Source: Seriola aureovittata (lineage: Eukaryota > Chordata > Actinopteri > Carangiformes > Carangidae). From it: a DNA stretch of 64,000 bases. Both the position numbers and the translations under genes were made by a program. The notes beneath the pieces were generated by a model. That model saw nothing but the letters and a program-made list of their open reading frames with translations, had not been told where the DNA came from and made no database searches. Below, piece after piece: positions 13,326 through 25,076 of the stretch. The DNA lies in the NCBI RefSeq assembly GCF_021018895.1, contig NC_079375.1:3992560-4056559 (forward strand). Direction: 5' to 3'. Every line of letters starts with the position of its first letter. Position 1 is the first letter of the stretch.

Positions 13326-15918
13326 TAAGTATTTGCTTTTGTCCCAAAGATTCATGTTCATGTTCATTATTACCAAGATAAAAATACTGATTTAAGTGAA
13401 GTTCTTGAATGAGGACAAGTCGATGGTAAATTTCCATTTTCCAAAAATCCAGTCAAACTCACTTTGATGAATCATGTTACAGATTAGAACATATTTCTGT
13501 CTAAATAAAATGGGATTACACACATTGTTAACACAGTGACATGTGAAGAGAAAGCTGAGTTATCACGTTGTTGTTGTTGTTTTCTCAGCTTTGCCTCATT
13601 CACTGGGAGGATGTTTATGATATTTATCAGACAAACCAAAAATAAATTTGTAGCTCTGTCAAGTTTTGCAACACGTTTTCAGAACCTTGTCATGTTCTCT
13701 CAGCCTTAATACATCAAAGTGTTCAAGTTTCCGTCTCTCCACTGCTACAGTAGATCAATAAAAGCTGCCACTACTACTAAAACAACTCCAGGTATTGATC
13801 GACCTGTCTGAGAGCTGGAGGCAGATGTAAAGAAGTGAGTTCTGTTTTTAGGTGGGTGTTCTCTTCAGAGTAAAAGCCTGTGAACGAGGCTGAGGATATT
13901 TGGTCGCCCAAAGGTTTTTACTGTAGTAACTCTATCTATAGGAGACACATTTGAGCTGAACAAAGTCAGTTAACTTTATTTTTTTTAAACATAGATTTGT
14001 GAAACCAGATACATTTTCTTAATGTGTCAATTTGATTATATTTGTTAGTTGTTGGTTTTTCTATTTAAAAAATAGCAGATAAATGAACCATGTGTTTGAT
14101 AACCAACTGTTGCCTCTATCAACATCATTGTGGGAGTTACAGATGACTTCTGCAGATCCTCATGGCAGCTGCTTTAGATCCTGTCACCTGGAAAATTACT
14201 TTTGTAGAACAAATCTCAGCTAAGGGAGCAAATAAACTTTATTCACTTTGTCTTCGTTTTTGAACAGTAGTAACAAAGAGTAGTCAAGAAAAAGCTGGTA
14301 AAAAAAGTCAGTGAGCTTTAATCTGCTGCTATCAGTTTTATGTTCAGGGCAGCTGGGAAAAGAGTGATTCTTGGATTTTAGTATAAATATTAGACTTTTA
14401 GCAGAGAAAGAGTTTTGCATCTCTATTATTTTTGACTGATGAGCATGCATGACTGCTCCTGTGCTGCGCATGTCGACGCAAACACGTGCTGCTACTGCAA
14501 AAAAATAAAACCCCTCAAAGGGACACATCTGCAGCTGATTCAAACTTTTGTTTATTGTCACTTACTCTTTATGACTTCAGCAGGTGCTGGTGACCACAGC
14601 TTGAAAATATCTCTGTTTATATCTGTGCTTTGAGTCATCTTTCTAGACATTTTCTCCACCCACTAATTCATTTTCAGAGACAGCCTCCCACTGGCCTTTT
14701 CCAGCAGCTCACATCAACATGACACGCTGTGTCTCTTTAGAAGAAAGTATGACTGAGTGAAAAGTGACACTCCATAATGGGCTCCATGTTTAATCATAAA
14801 ATGACAAGTCTGAAGAGAAGACTTGGATCTGATTTTGAGTGATTTTGAAATGTGTACAGTTAATACCCACACTGTTGATGCTTTGACTTTGTTACAGAAA
14901 GTTAAACAATAAATCCTAAAGCTCCTACAGATACATTAACTTTTCATAATTATTGTGTATTGAAATAAACTTAAAAATTGCAGATTTTTCATGGCCAATT
15001 TTTGTCTGTTCTATCACAGCAGCCAGTTGATATGTAGCTTGTATTTCTGGGTATTGTTTGTTTCATGTTCCCTTCTCCACTGAAATACTTTATGTTCCTA
15101 CAGTTAATCTGCATCAGTGATTTATGTTCAGTTTTTGATTTGAATGCTGTTGGCCTGGGTTTGAAGATTATGCTGTGCTTTAAGGTCCAATTTCCAACAT
15201 TACTGGAAGCTAGCTACAATGCTAAACTTGCCTTGCATTGCCTAGCAACGTGAGCTTGCTATCTAGTTGGCATGCGAACTTGCCAAATAAAAACAAAGCA
15301 TATTTAAAAACCAACCAAATCACCCTATAAGGCTTTTGCACGAAATAAGAACCTGCTTTTAGCTAAAATGGGCTAAAATGATAGCTTCCTCCATTTAAGA
15401 ACGTGTGTGAGTGACCACCCTCTCAGATCAACAGGGTAAACATAATTTGATGTTGGCTGATCAGAGTTCACCAAAGTTCAACTTGACGATGTAAAAGCTT
15501 TGTGCTAACAAATCCTCTCATTGGACCAATTCTATTCAAATGAATTTAATTCAGTGCAAATGTTTTTTCATAGAAATGCTGGTGTGACAGTGTAGAGCAA
15601 TACTGTGTCATTTTACCCTGACTTCCTGCTTTTTCTATCCTTCACCTGGTGGTTTCATTTGTTTGCGCTGACTCTTTTTTAACATGTCAGCTGTATGATT
15701 TGCTCTTAGCTACTTAGCTACCACACTCTACCACAGACTAACTTTATTCCTGGTTGTATGAACATTATAATGAAGTTAAACGAGTCAGTCGTGAAAACCT
15801 CAACATCAAAGATTGATCTTTTTAAAGAATCTGTTCCTCTCAGTGAATTAAGTGTGAAATACAGAATATAAAAGCGAGTGATATTCTCCACTTAAAATGT
15901 CTGCTCGTGCGTTCACAG

Positions 15919-16032
15919 ATGGTATGTTTGGGAAGTGTCACTCTGTTCCGGTGAAGGAGGTTTACACCTACGATGTCTCCCCGTCTGTAGTGCAACGCTT
16001 CAGGATGCTGCTGGAGAAGCTGTCCAACAGAG
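15919..16032 (+). CDS. ptprn2: ptprn2 exon: RESP18-homology domain, first half
   Basis: This 114-nt exon starts after GTTCACAG and ends at GAG|GTAAAC. It encodes (D)[14 protein letters not shown], then [17 protein letters not shown] and EKLSNR(G). Human PTPRN2 has DGVFGRC, VPV, YEVSP, QRLR and LQKLSG at the same places. The Asp codon is completed from the previous exon (1+2 nt) and the last base opens the Gly codon finished at 24962. The luminal RESP18-homology domain takes part in granule sorting and aggregation. The Cys of GKC is conserved in the family. The intron begins with a short CA run and a TRIM fossil. Confidence 0.9.
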
Positions 16033-16060
16033 GTAAACACACACACACACACCAGAGGAG

Positions 16061-16170
16061 ACCTTCAATCCGAGTTGAAAAACACCATGTTAGCAGATTT
16101 AGTGGAGGAGCTGAAGAAGACTGGACACCAAGCTTCTCCTGCTGATCACTGCTATGCTGGACCTGAAGAT
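16061..16170 (+). pseudogene. Fossil fragment of a TRIM gene (RING-to-B-box linker)
   Basis: The plus strand reads [15 protein letters not shown], then [15 protein letters not shown]. This is nearly the linker after the RING finger in the intact TRIM gene at 31484-33178 ([14 protein letters not shown], then [15 protein letters not shown]). Similarity starts near the GACCT at 16060-16065 and stops at 16170, where the reading becomes unrelated (LIILFQ). No RING or B-box is present, so it is a non-functional remnant. It is opposite in orientation to the intact TRIM gene and only 28 bp past the end of a ptprn2 exon. Confidence 0.85.
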
Positions 16171-17252
16171 CTGATCATCTTATTCCAAATTGATTCCCTC
16201 CATCCTGTCAGACACATATCTGAATTCAAAATAAAGTTGTAACCCTACCCCTGACCCCTAACCCTAATGCTAAGGCTGAAGTAGGGGGAATCAAGACTTA
16301 ATGTGAAATGTTGTTTGAATTTTTATTTATTTTATATTTTCCTAACCTGTGTGAACCCATGACTAGGTGCTGCTAGTCACTTTTCCTGCTGTAAGTTGAG
16401 TTGCTGTTATTGTACTGTACCACTAGAGGGAGGCAAAGCCCTGTGTATCAGCCCATTGGACGGCTGTGAGCATTTCATCCACTTTCATCATGCAGCTTTG
16501 CTTTAAACAACAGGACCTCAGCTACAGAGGGGAAAAAAAGTAGCATGTTGCTCTCTAGAGCTTTGTCTAACATGCTGCAACCGCTCAAGTGAATATGATG
16601 TCAAAAAAAAGCACAACACTTGTTTCTCTTTCTAGCCTTTTTTTCCACCATCTTTCTTTTGACCCTGATTTGGTGCTCTGCCTCCCTCCCGGCTGCAAAA
16701 AAAAAAAAAGGAGAAAAAAAACCCCTGCTCCTCTGGTTTAATTTGCCGAATCGGCACTCGGTGGGAGAGCTGGAGAAATATTCTGATTTCACAGAGGCGA
16801 CAAGTTTGGAGGCATTTGTCAGAGGCTCTGAAGTGAAATGAATTATGCAAATTAGATCTTTGGCCCTGGCTGTCTGCAGAAGCCGTTAGGGAGGACAAAA
16901 CTCTAAAGACACTGAAGCATCTGCATTTGAGGGCCTGCCAGCGCACTGAAAAGATAACACAGTTTGATCTCTCCTTTTCTTTTCCCATTATAAACAGTAC
17001 ATGTGGACAGGGGGGCCGCTCTTTCACTTTCTTGCTGAAATTTTGATGAGGAGATCAGTACTACTCTCATCTGTGCAGCTACAATGAGGCAAGGTGTTTC
17101 CCCCTGTTTCCACCCTTTTTGCTAAGCTAAACTAACTGTCTCTTGGCTCCGGCTTCATAACAATAGATACTGTATGAGATTTGTATTGATCTTCTCATCT
17201 AATTTGCAGGAAAGCAAATAAGCATAGTTCCCAAAATGTTGAAATATTTCTT

Positions 17253-17706
17253 TAAAGTTCCATATAGTCTAAAGGCAGATGTCCATGTGTTGTTTGATTA
17301 TAAAGCAGGTCTAGGTTCTATATTATCACTGTGAAAGTATCAAAGCCTCAGTCCACAGAGAAATGTCACAACAAAGCAGTTCCCACTCTCAGGCATTCCC
17401 CCGAGCCCCACCCACCTGGACCCACCATCCAACCTTGCAGAATTTGTTTTCTCTGAGTGATTACCTTAAATCTGCTATATTTTTATTGGATCACTCAGAA
17501 AACGGTCAGCCAATCAGAAGAGAGGCTCAGAGCCTCCTCTCTTCTGATATCTTCTGACTTGTTGTTACTAGAGCTCCAGAGAGAAGCCTGAGAGAGATGT
17601 AAAACTACAATTAGATGGTTTTTGGTTATTAAACCCACAAATATATCTTCTTATGGATCAACACTCCAAATAAAACACAGGGAAAGTGTAAAATATGGAG
17701 CTTTAA
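17253..17706 (+). mobile_element. TIR element family M, copy 2
   Basis: About 454 bp. Left end TTAAAGTTCCATATAGT, right end ATATGGAGCTTTAA. The body closely matches copy 1 (AGGCAGATGTCCATGTG, CACCTGGACCCACCATCCAA, TAGAGCTCCAGAGAGAAGCC). The internal hairpin is partly degraded because the right arm reads CTTCTGATATCTTCTGAC. Non-coding. Confidence 0.85.
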
Positions 17707-17974
17707 GTATAAAGTAAGGTTAAGTTCAAACAGTTCTTGTTTATAACAGCTTGCGTCTTGTTAGCCATTATAAAAACATGGTAACCAACAGAGACAAGAA
17801 ACACAACCAGCAAGGTGATCAGACAGTTTACATGGATCTTTTAAACAGCTGTATACATACAGTATGTGGAGGTGATAGTGAATGTGAATGGAAATCTGTG
17901 TACACACGAATGAAACAAAGGCTGCAAACTAGTTCTACCTCACTCCAATGACATGCTTTTCAACCATCCTTGTT

Positions 17975-18170
17975 GTGGTTAACTTGCGTCGTCAGTACTC
18001 TGCATCTCTCCTGCTGGGACTCTGCTTCTCTGGCAGCTATGCTATCACAAGTCTCTGTTCCCCTGGGGCAGAAGTTATTATCGTCACTCCCCACTCCCCG
18101 CTGCTCTGAGATTGGTGTTTCCTTGTGGGGAGTGACGAGGTTAGAGCCTAGACACGGTGCATGAATGCTG
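17975..18170 (-). repeat. Interspersed repeat shared with 55225-55350
   Basis: On the minus strand, TAGGCTCTAACCTCGTCACT followed by GGGGAGTGACGATAATAAC matches the plus strand at about 55254-55335 (TAGGCTCTAACCTTGTCACT ... GGGAGTGATGATAACA). It is a dispersed repeat of unassigned type. Short frames in both copies share CLGSNLVT only because of this homology. Confidence 0.6.
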
Positions 18171-18192
18171 CACATATTTTACATCCACCTTA

Positions 18193-18427
18193 GGACTGTG
18201 ACTGGTTATTTTCATTATGGATTCATTTTTTGATTATTCTTTCAATTAATCACTAAATATTTATTATTTATTATTTATTTATTTTTTTGTCCAACCATCT
18301 GTCCAAAATAAAATGAGGGAAAAGAGAAAAGAAGGAATTTATGCTTTATGAATAACAATTAGTTGATTATCAAAATAGTTGCTGTTGATCAGGTAATTGA
18401 TTATTTAACTTGTTGTTTCAGCCCTAA
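18193..18427 (+). repeat. Interspersed repeat, GATTAATC-type family, copy 2
   Basis: Runs from GGACTGTGACTGGTTATTTTC to TTGTTTCAGCCCTAA, with internal TCAATTAATCACTAAATATT and TTATCAAAATAGTTG. It is the same family as 1996-2242 and is non-coding. Confidence 0.6.
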
Positions 18428-19231
18428 TTCATATGATGGCTGACTAAACTAAGTAAGTGAAGGTGTGGCTCTTGCCCTATCAGACCTGTTTTTAGTCATG
18501 TCACCATTTTTATAGCAATAACCTCTCTTGCTCTAATGGTTTACACTTTTCAGACAGCTTTTTTTGCGATTGTGTTCACCCTCCTCCATCTGCTGCTGCA
18601 CACAGAAGCACACACTCCAACACACGCTCACACACACACTGGATCTCCCTGCCACTCCAACAGCACAGTAAAGGACCTGCAGATATGAAACCATTTGAAA
18701 AGCGCCCTCGCCAAGGTCAGAGCTGCTATTAGCCCTCAGCAACAACGGTCCTCTTCAGTCAGTACACACCATCGAAAACCCACTTGACCTCTCTGTATGA
18801 CCTTTGAGGGACTGTTGTATTTTAATATAATTTAACGTCTGCGTGGCTCCTCTATGCCGTTGAATGATTTAGTACAGCTGTTTCTCAGAGGGTCAGCTCA
18901 CCAAAGACCGTGCAGCTAGTCTTGGTTTTATTTGTCCAGGTTTTGAGATTTTCTGTCCTTCACTGTAATGTTCCATTGGCATTGAAAAGTTTGTTTCTTA
19001 CTAGAAATACTATCCAGGTTTCTAATCCACAGACCTCACTGAATACTGTGAAAAGTGTGAGGTCTGGGGATTATCCAGAGCAAACAAAAAAACCACATCC
19101 TCATGGTTGTTTGCCTCCGCCACTCAGACTAGTTTCAGGTTACATCCCCGTTTATTCAGTCATATAAAATATTAACTATTCCTGTGAAATTTTGTCATAA
19201 TTACTGTGTGAAATATTGAGTAACGGCTAAA

Positions 19232-19440
19232 AAGTGTTTATTGAGGTGACCATGGCCTTGACCTTTGACCTTTGATCTTAGACTATAGCTACCAAATTCT
19301 AGTCGGTTCATCCTTGAGTCCAAGTGAATGTTTGTGCCAAAGTTCTGTCAAGGCGTTACTGAGATATAGTGTCCACGAGAATGGGAGGGACGTACAGATG
19401 GACGTATGGATGGTTGGACGGGCGAAGGGACACCCCAAAA
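19232..19440 (+). repeat. Interspersed repeat with GACCTTTGACC motifs
   Basis: GACCATGGCCTTGACCTTTG, then GGTTCATCCTTGAGTCCAAG, GCGTTACTGAGATATAGTGT and GGACGTACAGATGGACG form a pattern that recurs widely in teleost genomes, probably the tail of a retroelement. No family name is assigned. Confidence 0.55.
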
Positions 19441-19904
19441 AACAATATAAAAAACAAAAAACTAAATTAAAGCCACCTTTTTACCACTATTTACAAGCTT
19501 TTTCTAGATGGGACATCTGTCCTTTGACAACAGGTGGATGTATGTGGCAGGATATTTTAAACTGCTGTCTCTCCAAGATGAAGTCGGATGCGATCAATTC
19601 AACCCTTTCCCAGCCGTGTTCATTCGGTCTCTTCTACAGGATCAGACTTAAATTGTCTGACTAATGATGGAAAGTAAAAACGGAGAACCAGAGATATCTT
19701 GACTGCATCTCAACTCGATCCACTCTGCCTATTTTTTTTTCACATATGAGGATGTACGCCCCAACACTTGTAAACAGACTTCGATGGGTGAAATCAGTTG
19801 AGTTTCCCTTTAAGGTTTGTGAATTAGTAGTCTTTGCCTTACAGCTATTCCCAGAATCAAGACAGAACCTTCAACCCTTAGTTTATTGTGTTTTGGAAAT
19901 CCAA

Positions 19905-19906
<2 letters not shown>

Positions 19907-19972
<66 letters not shown>
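19907..19972. repeat. (TG)33 microsatellite
   Basis: Uninterrupted TG dinucleotides over 66 bp. Confidence 0.95.
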
Positions 19973-19973
<1 letters not shown>

Positions 19974-20244
19974 CAGTTTATGGATAAATACACTCACAAT
20001 TAAGAATTAGGTACAACAAAAAATGTAACCACCATATCACAATATTGTGTTTAACAGTGCTACTGTGTGCTGGAAGATGGGAAGACATTTGGTATCTTTG
20101 ACCAATCAGGTTGAGGTACAGTAGTCTGAGCTCTCTTTTAAGCAAACTTAAAAAGCACTAAAAGACAAGAAGAAGACAAACAAGCCATAATCAGTCACCC
20201 CCACTGTGCAACACTAGAGGTTGGCTTCAGCTACTCTTACAAAA

Positions 20245-20890
20245 CGTATTCATACTGCTTCTTTTTTCACATTTTGATATGTTGCAGCCATACGCCAAAA
20301 TCAAAAGGAGGCTTCTCCCATATCAGGATATCTGGAGCTCAGCCAGAGTGAACATCAGGTTCTCGGTCACCTCTCGTACCAAGACCCGTCTCTCCTGATT
20401 GCTCAGTTTGGCCGGGTGGACAGTTCGAGTCCTGGTTGTTCCAAACTTCCTTCATTTCAGAATGATGGAGACCACTGTGCTCTTTGGAATGTGTCCTTCC
20501 TCAGATCTGAGCCTCGACACAGTCCTCTCTCTAAGCTCTGCAGGCAGATCCTCCTTCCTCATGACTTGGTTGTTTCTGATATACATTTTCAGCTGAGACC
20601 TGTGTGAGAGCTGTGAGGTGTGTGTCCAATCAGCTGAATTTACCACAGGTGAACTCCAATCAAGGTCAAAACGTCTCAAAAATTGCCAATGTGATGTTTC
20701 AGTTTTTCCATTTTAATAAATTAGCAAAGATTTCTAAAATTCAGTTTTCACTTTGTCATTATGGTATATCAAGAGTGGATTGATGGGGGAAAAGGTTTTT
20801 TTTTCTTTATTGTGGCATCAGGCTGCAACAAACAACAACAACAAAATGTGGGAAATGCATCTGAATAATTTTGGGCTTTACTGTGTAAGT
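20245..20890 (-). mobile_element. Internally deleted Tc1/mariner element with transposase N-terminus
   Basis: The minus strand encodes a Tc1-type helix-turn-helix start. EDLPAELRERTVSRLRSEEG runs into PKSTVVSIILKWKKFGTTRT, then PAKLSNQERRVLVREVTEN, between about 20570 and 20330. Imperfect inverted ends flank it: TTTTTTCACATTTTGATATG with TTGCAGCC at the left, and GGCTGCAACAAACAACAACA with AAATGTG at the right. The catalytic DDE region is missing, so most of the transposase is deleted. Dead relic. Confidence 0.8.
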
Positions 20891-22324
20891 TATTTTTGGA
20901 GGTTTTTGTTTTAGAGGACTCAGGACAAACTCTCTGTTTGCTGTTTTTTTTTTTGTTTTTTTTGTTAGAGTGATGCTGCACTGAGCGTGGCTGCGCTTCA
21001 GGTTTTTGGAAATTAGATTTGCATAAGTGGTCCAGATAAATCAAGCGCTAAACCGGTAGAAGCTGTGCCTGCTATGTTTTTGCCCACGGTTGTAATTAGT
21101 GTGACTCTTATTGAATAATGCCGTTGGTGGTTGTTGAGCACACAAACATAATTTAGTGGAAAAGCGGGAAAAAGTCGCAGAGCAGAAAACTACCACATCT
21201 GAAATTACTTTTTCTATTCTTTGACCTCTGACCTCCTCATTGTTGCCTGTCTATATTTTTCTGGTCATGGAGGAACTGAAGCTCATTTGCAGATGCTCGC
21301 TCTGGATAAAAGTGCCAGCTTCAGCCCTGAAAACATCCTGCATCTTTGTTCCCGTTTGCCACGGCAGAATCTCATTTAGTCAGCTATTCAGACGTGGAAG
21401 CATCTCACTCAAAACGCTCTTTGCCTTCCACCTCGACTGGCCGGCCGCCTCCTGCCCACATTTCTGTAGTCGGTTTAGTCCGCAAGAGGCGAAAAGTCAC
21501 TCTGAATATCCCGGCAGGGGGCTCCAACGTTTATTAACCTGTCGTGTCAGATGCCGTCTGTTCACCCGCCGCTAACGCCCGTTTCCTCAGCCACCATGTC
21601 TGCCATTAAAGACTCCGTTTTATGGCTCTTTGATGGCGAAAGCTGGCCTGACACGCTGTGCAGCTGTTAAAGAGAAGCTTGTGCCTGATTCGTGGCAGTT
21701 GGGGTCGTAATTCATTTTGCAGGGGTCTGCAGAAGGTGTCCGCGTGCTAAAACGTTCTGTAACGAGCGCAGCTCATTTAATTAGATTCACGGCTGATCAA
21801 GGCAGAAGTGCAGGTTCAGTTGTTTGAAAATGTGCTATTAATGGTTGACCATCAACATTATAATGAGATTTAAGCAGTGGTAGTGTCTTGTTGTACCAAC
21901 AGAGTTGTACACAGGGAATACAGCTGGTTATTCTGAGTTACTTCTGCTGTGCAAAAAGATCCTGTCCTGTCTCCTGAATGATTTGCTCAGTCTTTTATCT
22001 GCATTGTTTTTTCTTAGTAAACTTCAGAGTAAACAATTTTTAACATGTAATTTACATATTGTAGCAAGTCTGTCATCTGTCATAACTTGATTTTACCATC
22101 TTTGTCATTCTCTGAGTTTTCAATATCAAATACCTTATAACTTCTGTTAGATAAAACTGTTGAAACCTAAATAGGTCGGATATTGGGTTCAGGAGGACTC
22201 AGATTCCATGAAATACATTGACATTGTGCTGTTCAGACTGAGGAGACAAGATTTAAGAAAAGACATATTTCTTTCTCTTATTTGATTATTGGGGCATATA
22301 CTGGGGCATTTACTGTATATCTGT

Positions 22325-22445
22325 ATTAGCTGGTGATAAAAAAAGAGAGGTGAGAAATGAGGGAGAGATGAGCAATGAAGTTCCTCAGGCAGATTTGAAC
22401 CAGGGCCATAAACCCTTAAACCATGGGGCAAACCCAAATGAACCA
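22325..22445 (-). repeat. Degenerate tRNA-derived SINE (probable)
   Basis: On the minus strand, GCCCTGGTTCAAATCTGCCT resembles a tRNA B box. It is followed by a CATCTCTCCCTCATTTCTCACC tail like those of the SINEs at 24025 and 61230. The A box is weak. Confidence 0.45.
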
Positions 22446-24024
22446 TTTCTGAGGTCTTCTCTTAAATTTTTTGAATTATGAGTGAAGTTTTATTTTTATT
22501 ACGATTTGTTCTTGGGTAGAGATGGACATTTACAGCTACCATAATCATTGTTTTTTTAAATTGATATCAATATGAAGGAGGTCTCTCGTAGTGATGAATT
22601 ATAACCTGAACCCCCGTTTATTTCTTTCTGTTCTTCACCTCCAGTCTCTCTCTCCTCTAGGGTCAGGCTTCATCATGACCCCTGACAACCAATCAGCTTT
22701 AAAACTGATTTTTTTCTCATCTTCTTTCCGCTGTCACGGTTCAATTTGTTGTGTGTTGCACTGTATAACAAACTCCTATCAATATATTCAATATTCAATT
22801 TGCCTCTCTCCTCAGCTTAGACTGAAGCCTGTCTTTTCTCCCTGAAAACTCCAGATAAAGGGTTTACAGCTGACAGTGGAGAGGCTCCCGTTCTTATTTT
22901 AAGTGTGCGTCCTCTGTGCTGGACCCACATCTTGTGGCATCACATCTGGAGCTGCAGTCTGTATTACTCGAATCTTTCAGGAACGTCATCGCTCATCTGC
23001 CAAATGCCTCGGTTCACGTTGTGCTTTGCGCGGCTGCAGCCATATTTCCGGTAACATTTCGTTCCGCCACCCCATCTGGTGTTGGCTCGTGCTCCTCTGT
23101 TCGGTTGCCAAAAAGCTGTGTTTGGATGCATGTTAAGCATAAGAAACAGACGTGAATGCCCAAGCAGCTCATCAAGCTTGTCCTTTGTACACTCACTGAA
23201 ATGCAGAAGAGATTTTTTTTTTTTTGCTTTGCCGCTGATGCTGATACTCGTCACTTGCCAAGTCCAGTAAATGCACAACAAGGTCTGGTTGACTTTGGTG
23301 TAGAGACAGTTTGACAACCAGGTAATAAAAACATTACCCAGAAGAAAAGAGACACAAATGACCAAACTGCTAATCAGTGTGTCCTTTTGTGCACTTGTTT
23401 CAACAGCCAGTACAAATAAGATTTTGCTTAGTCATTGATACATAATCTGCCATTTAAAAAATTATACCAAATAAGGACAAATAGTGAACAAATGGAAGTC
23501 ACAGTATAGAACTGAAGAAAAATATTGCCATTAGAGAGACAGTTTAAAATAATTTAAAGAGACATAAAAGACAATTTCAGAGCAAATTTAAAAGAAAATA
23601 GAAGTTAATAATATATGCATATGTTGATAATTAGATAATACATTTTTATGTACCCAAAATGTGTTGATTTTTGTAATTGACAGAAGAAAAGAGGGAGAGA
23701 GATATGGGAACCTTTTTTCTGTACCACATCCACGTAGTTCATACTTGAACATACATTCCTTTGATTTGAATGATGTTTATACATTAGGCAACAATCTTTG
23801 CATGGTAATTTAAGTCATCAGGTCCCACTTCCATTAGAAAATGGATCATTGCACTGTTTCAGGTGTCACACTCGGCATCAGCTGCTGCATTCGTGGTTGA
23901 CCATCAGTGGCAAAGCTCTGGTTTCCCTTGGCCACACCCAGGGTTTTTGTCTCAGTATGTTGGGCTGTTGAGGTCAACAACCGGACATACAACATACTAA
24001 GGAAACATTTTAAACAACTTGTGT

Positions 24025-24199
24025 GGGGGGGTCGAGTGGCGCAGTTGGTTGAGCAGGCACCCCATATGTAGAGGCTACAGTCCTCGCTGCCATTGGCCCC
24101 GGTTCGAATGCATGTCATTCCCCCTCTCTCTGCCTCCCCATTTCCTGTCTCTCTCTACTGTGCTATCAATAAAGGCATAAAAAGCCCCCCAAAAAATAC
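24025..24199 (+). mobile_element. tRNA-derived SINE with 16-bp target duplication
   Basis: The A box (GAGTGGCGCAGTTGG) and B box (GGTTCGAATGC) are spaced as in a tRNA. A C/T-rich body, AATAAAGGC and a short A-rich end follow. The direct repeat TTTAAACAACTTGTGT flanks it at 24009-24024 and 24200-24215, which proves target-primed insertion. It is not a tRNA gene because no acceptor stem closes and the tail is SINE-like. Confidence 0.9.
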
Positions 24200-24961
24200 T
24201 TTAAACAACTTGTGTAGACATTGGTTGTTTCATCTGCAACTCCCTGTGAAAATTGTTGCAGTCAATATGTTGCTTTTAGCCCACGGTGTCTCCAGATGTT
24301 TTCACACCCTACCACTTGGGGTCATCAAAGTTGAACATTTATAAATCCTACCCAACTGGCTTTACAAAAACTTGAACTTTTTAACCAAATATCAGCAATT
24401 TTAACCTCAATGTCTACAAATCACCTGCAAATCATGAAATACTGCAACTTCTCTCTGGGAATGTTTCCTGCTTTCTTCTATCATCGTTATTCATGTACTG
24501 TTGTTTTTATGACAGTAATACAACAGTGTTCAGACATGCAGGGTAAACTGTGGCTTACACCCTTCACTTCCTTACACCCTTTGTCAGGTTGTTTGTTTGT
24601 GAACTGTGTATCAAGTAAACGCCAGTAAAAAGGACTTGAGAAATGGTTTCTGCTTAGTCACTGAAACCGCCGCGTCTCCAAGGACACCGCTCTGTTGCCT
24701 CGTCTCCACTGCTAATGAGTGACCTAATGAGTTTAGGAGAACAACTGCATGCTCAGCAATTTCTCACCCCTTTTTCTAGACCATACTTACTGCCAGACTT
24801 TTTTCATGCATGAAACTCACTTTTTTGAGCAACCCAATGCAGTGTTACTTACAGTTCAATTAGGGATTTGTTCTTTTCTGTCTCAGAGACACAGAAAAAA
24901 GAAGCCAGAGACTTTTAGGTTCTGATGTGGTTCTTAAGGTTCCCTCTGTTTCTGTCTGTAG

Positions 24962-25076
24962 GTTTAACCTGGGAAGATGACACCACCCAGCAGGTCCTGT
25001 CTAAGGAGTTATCCAAGCTGAGGAGGATTCCTTACAGGCCTCAGCAGAATGGACCTGTCTACAACGCCGACAGCAG
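24962..25076 (+). CDS. ptprn2: ptprn2 exon: RESP18-homology domain, second half
   Basis: This 115-nt exon starts after TCTGTCTGTAG and ends at CAGCAG|GTCAGA. It encodes (G)LTWEDDTTQQVLSKEL, then SKLRRIPYRPQQ and NGPVYNADS(R). The TWEDDTTQ segment aligns with TWQDDYTQ of human PTPRN2. Frame enters with 2 nt completing Gly and leaves with 2 nt of Arg. The donor has C at +3 instead of a purine, but the phase fits the next exon exactly. Confidence 0.9.

Larger units (their letters stand above)
1..15918 (+). other. ptprn2: ptprn2 upstream intron (3' part), repeat-containing
   Basis: No exon was recognised here. The preceding ptprn2 exon should end with the first base of an Asp codon (G|AT), but I did not find a cysteine-rich segment that fits. 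The interval holds microsatellites, two TIR-bounded elements at 11924-12829 and 13095-13325, and a TIR element with a nested MITE at 7454-8190. The remaining sequence is AT-rich and unassigned. Some moderately GC-rich stretches (about 1440-1720, 3290-3540, 9170-9370) lack repeat signatures and could be conserved non-coding DNA, but the sequence alone does not show it. Confidence 0.7.
16033..24961 (+). other. ptprn2: ptprn2 intron, 8.9 kb
   Basis: No ptprn2 exon or independent gene was recognised here. It contains a TRIM fragment next to the donor, TIR element copy 2, dispersed repeats, a (GT)33 microsatellite, a Tc1 transposase relic and two tRNA-derived SINEs. Segments about 16740-17030 and 21060-21830 look non-repetitive and comparatively GC-rich. 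Weak open frames there (for example 21240-21575) lack domain signals. Confidence 0.75.

Noticed and set aside
16215..16275. Telomere-like CCCTAA repeats
   Set aside because: Only two or three imperfect units within an ordinary intron.
16632..17027. 131-codon minus-strand frame
   Set aside because: Phe-rich compositional frame over poly-A/T; no domain.
24025..24110. tRNA gene
   Set aside because: A and B boxes are present, but no full cloverleaf or acceptor stem; the tail and 16-bp target duplication show a SINE.
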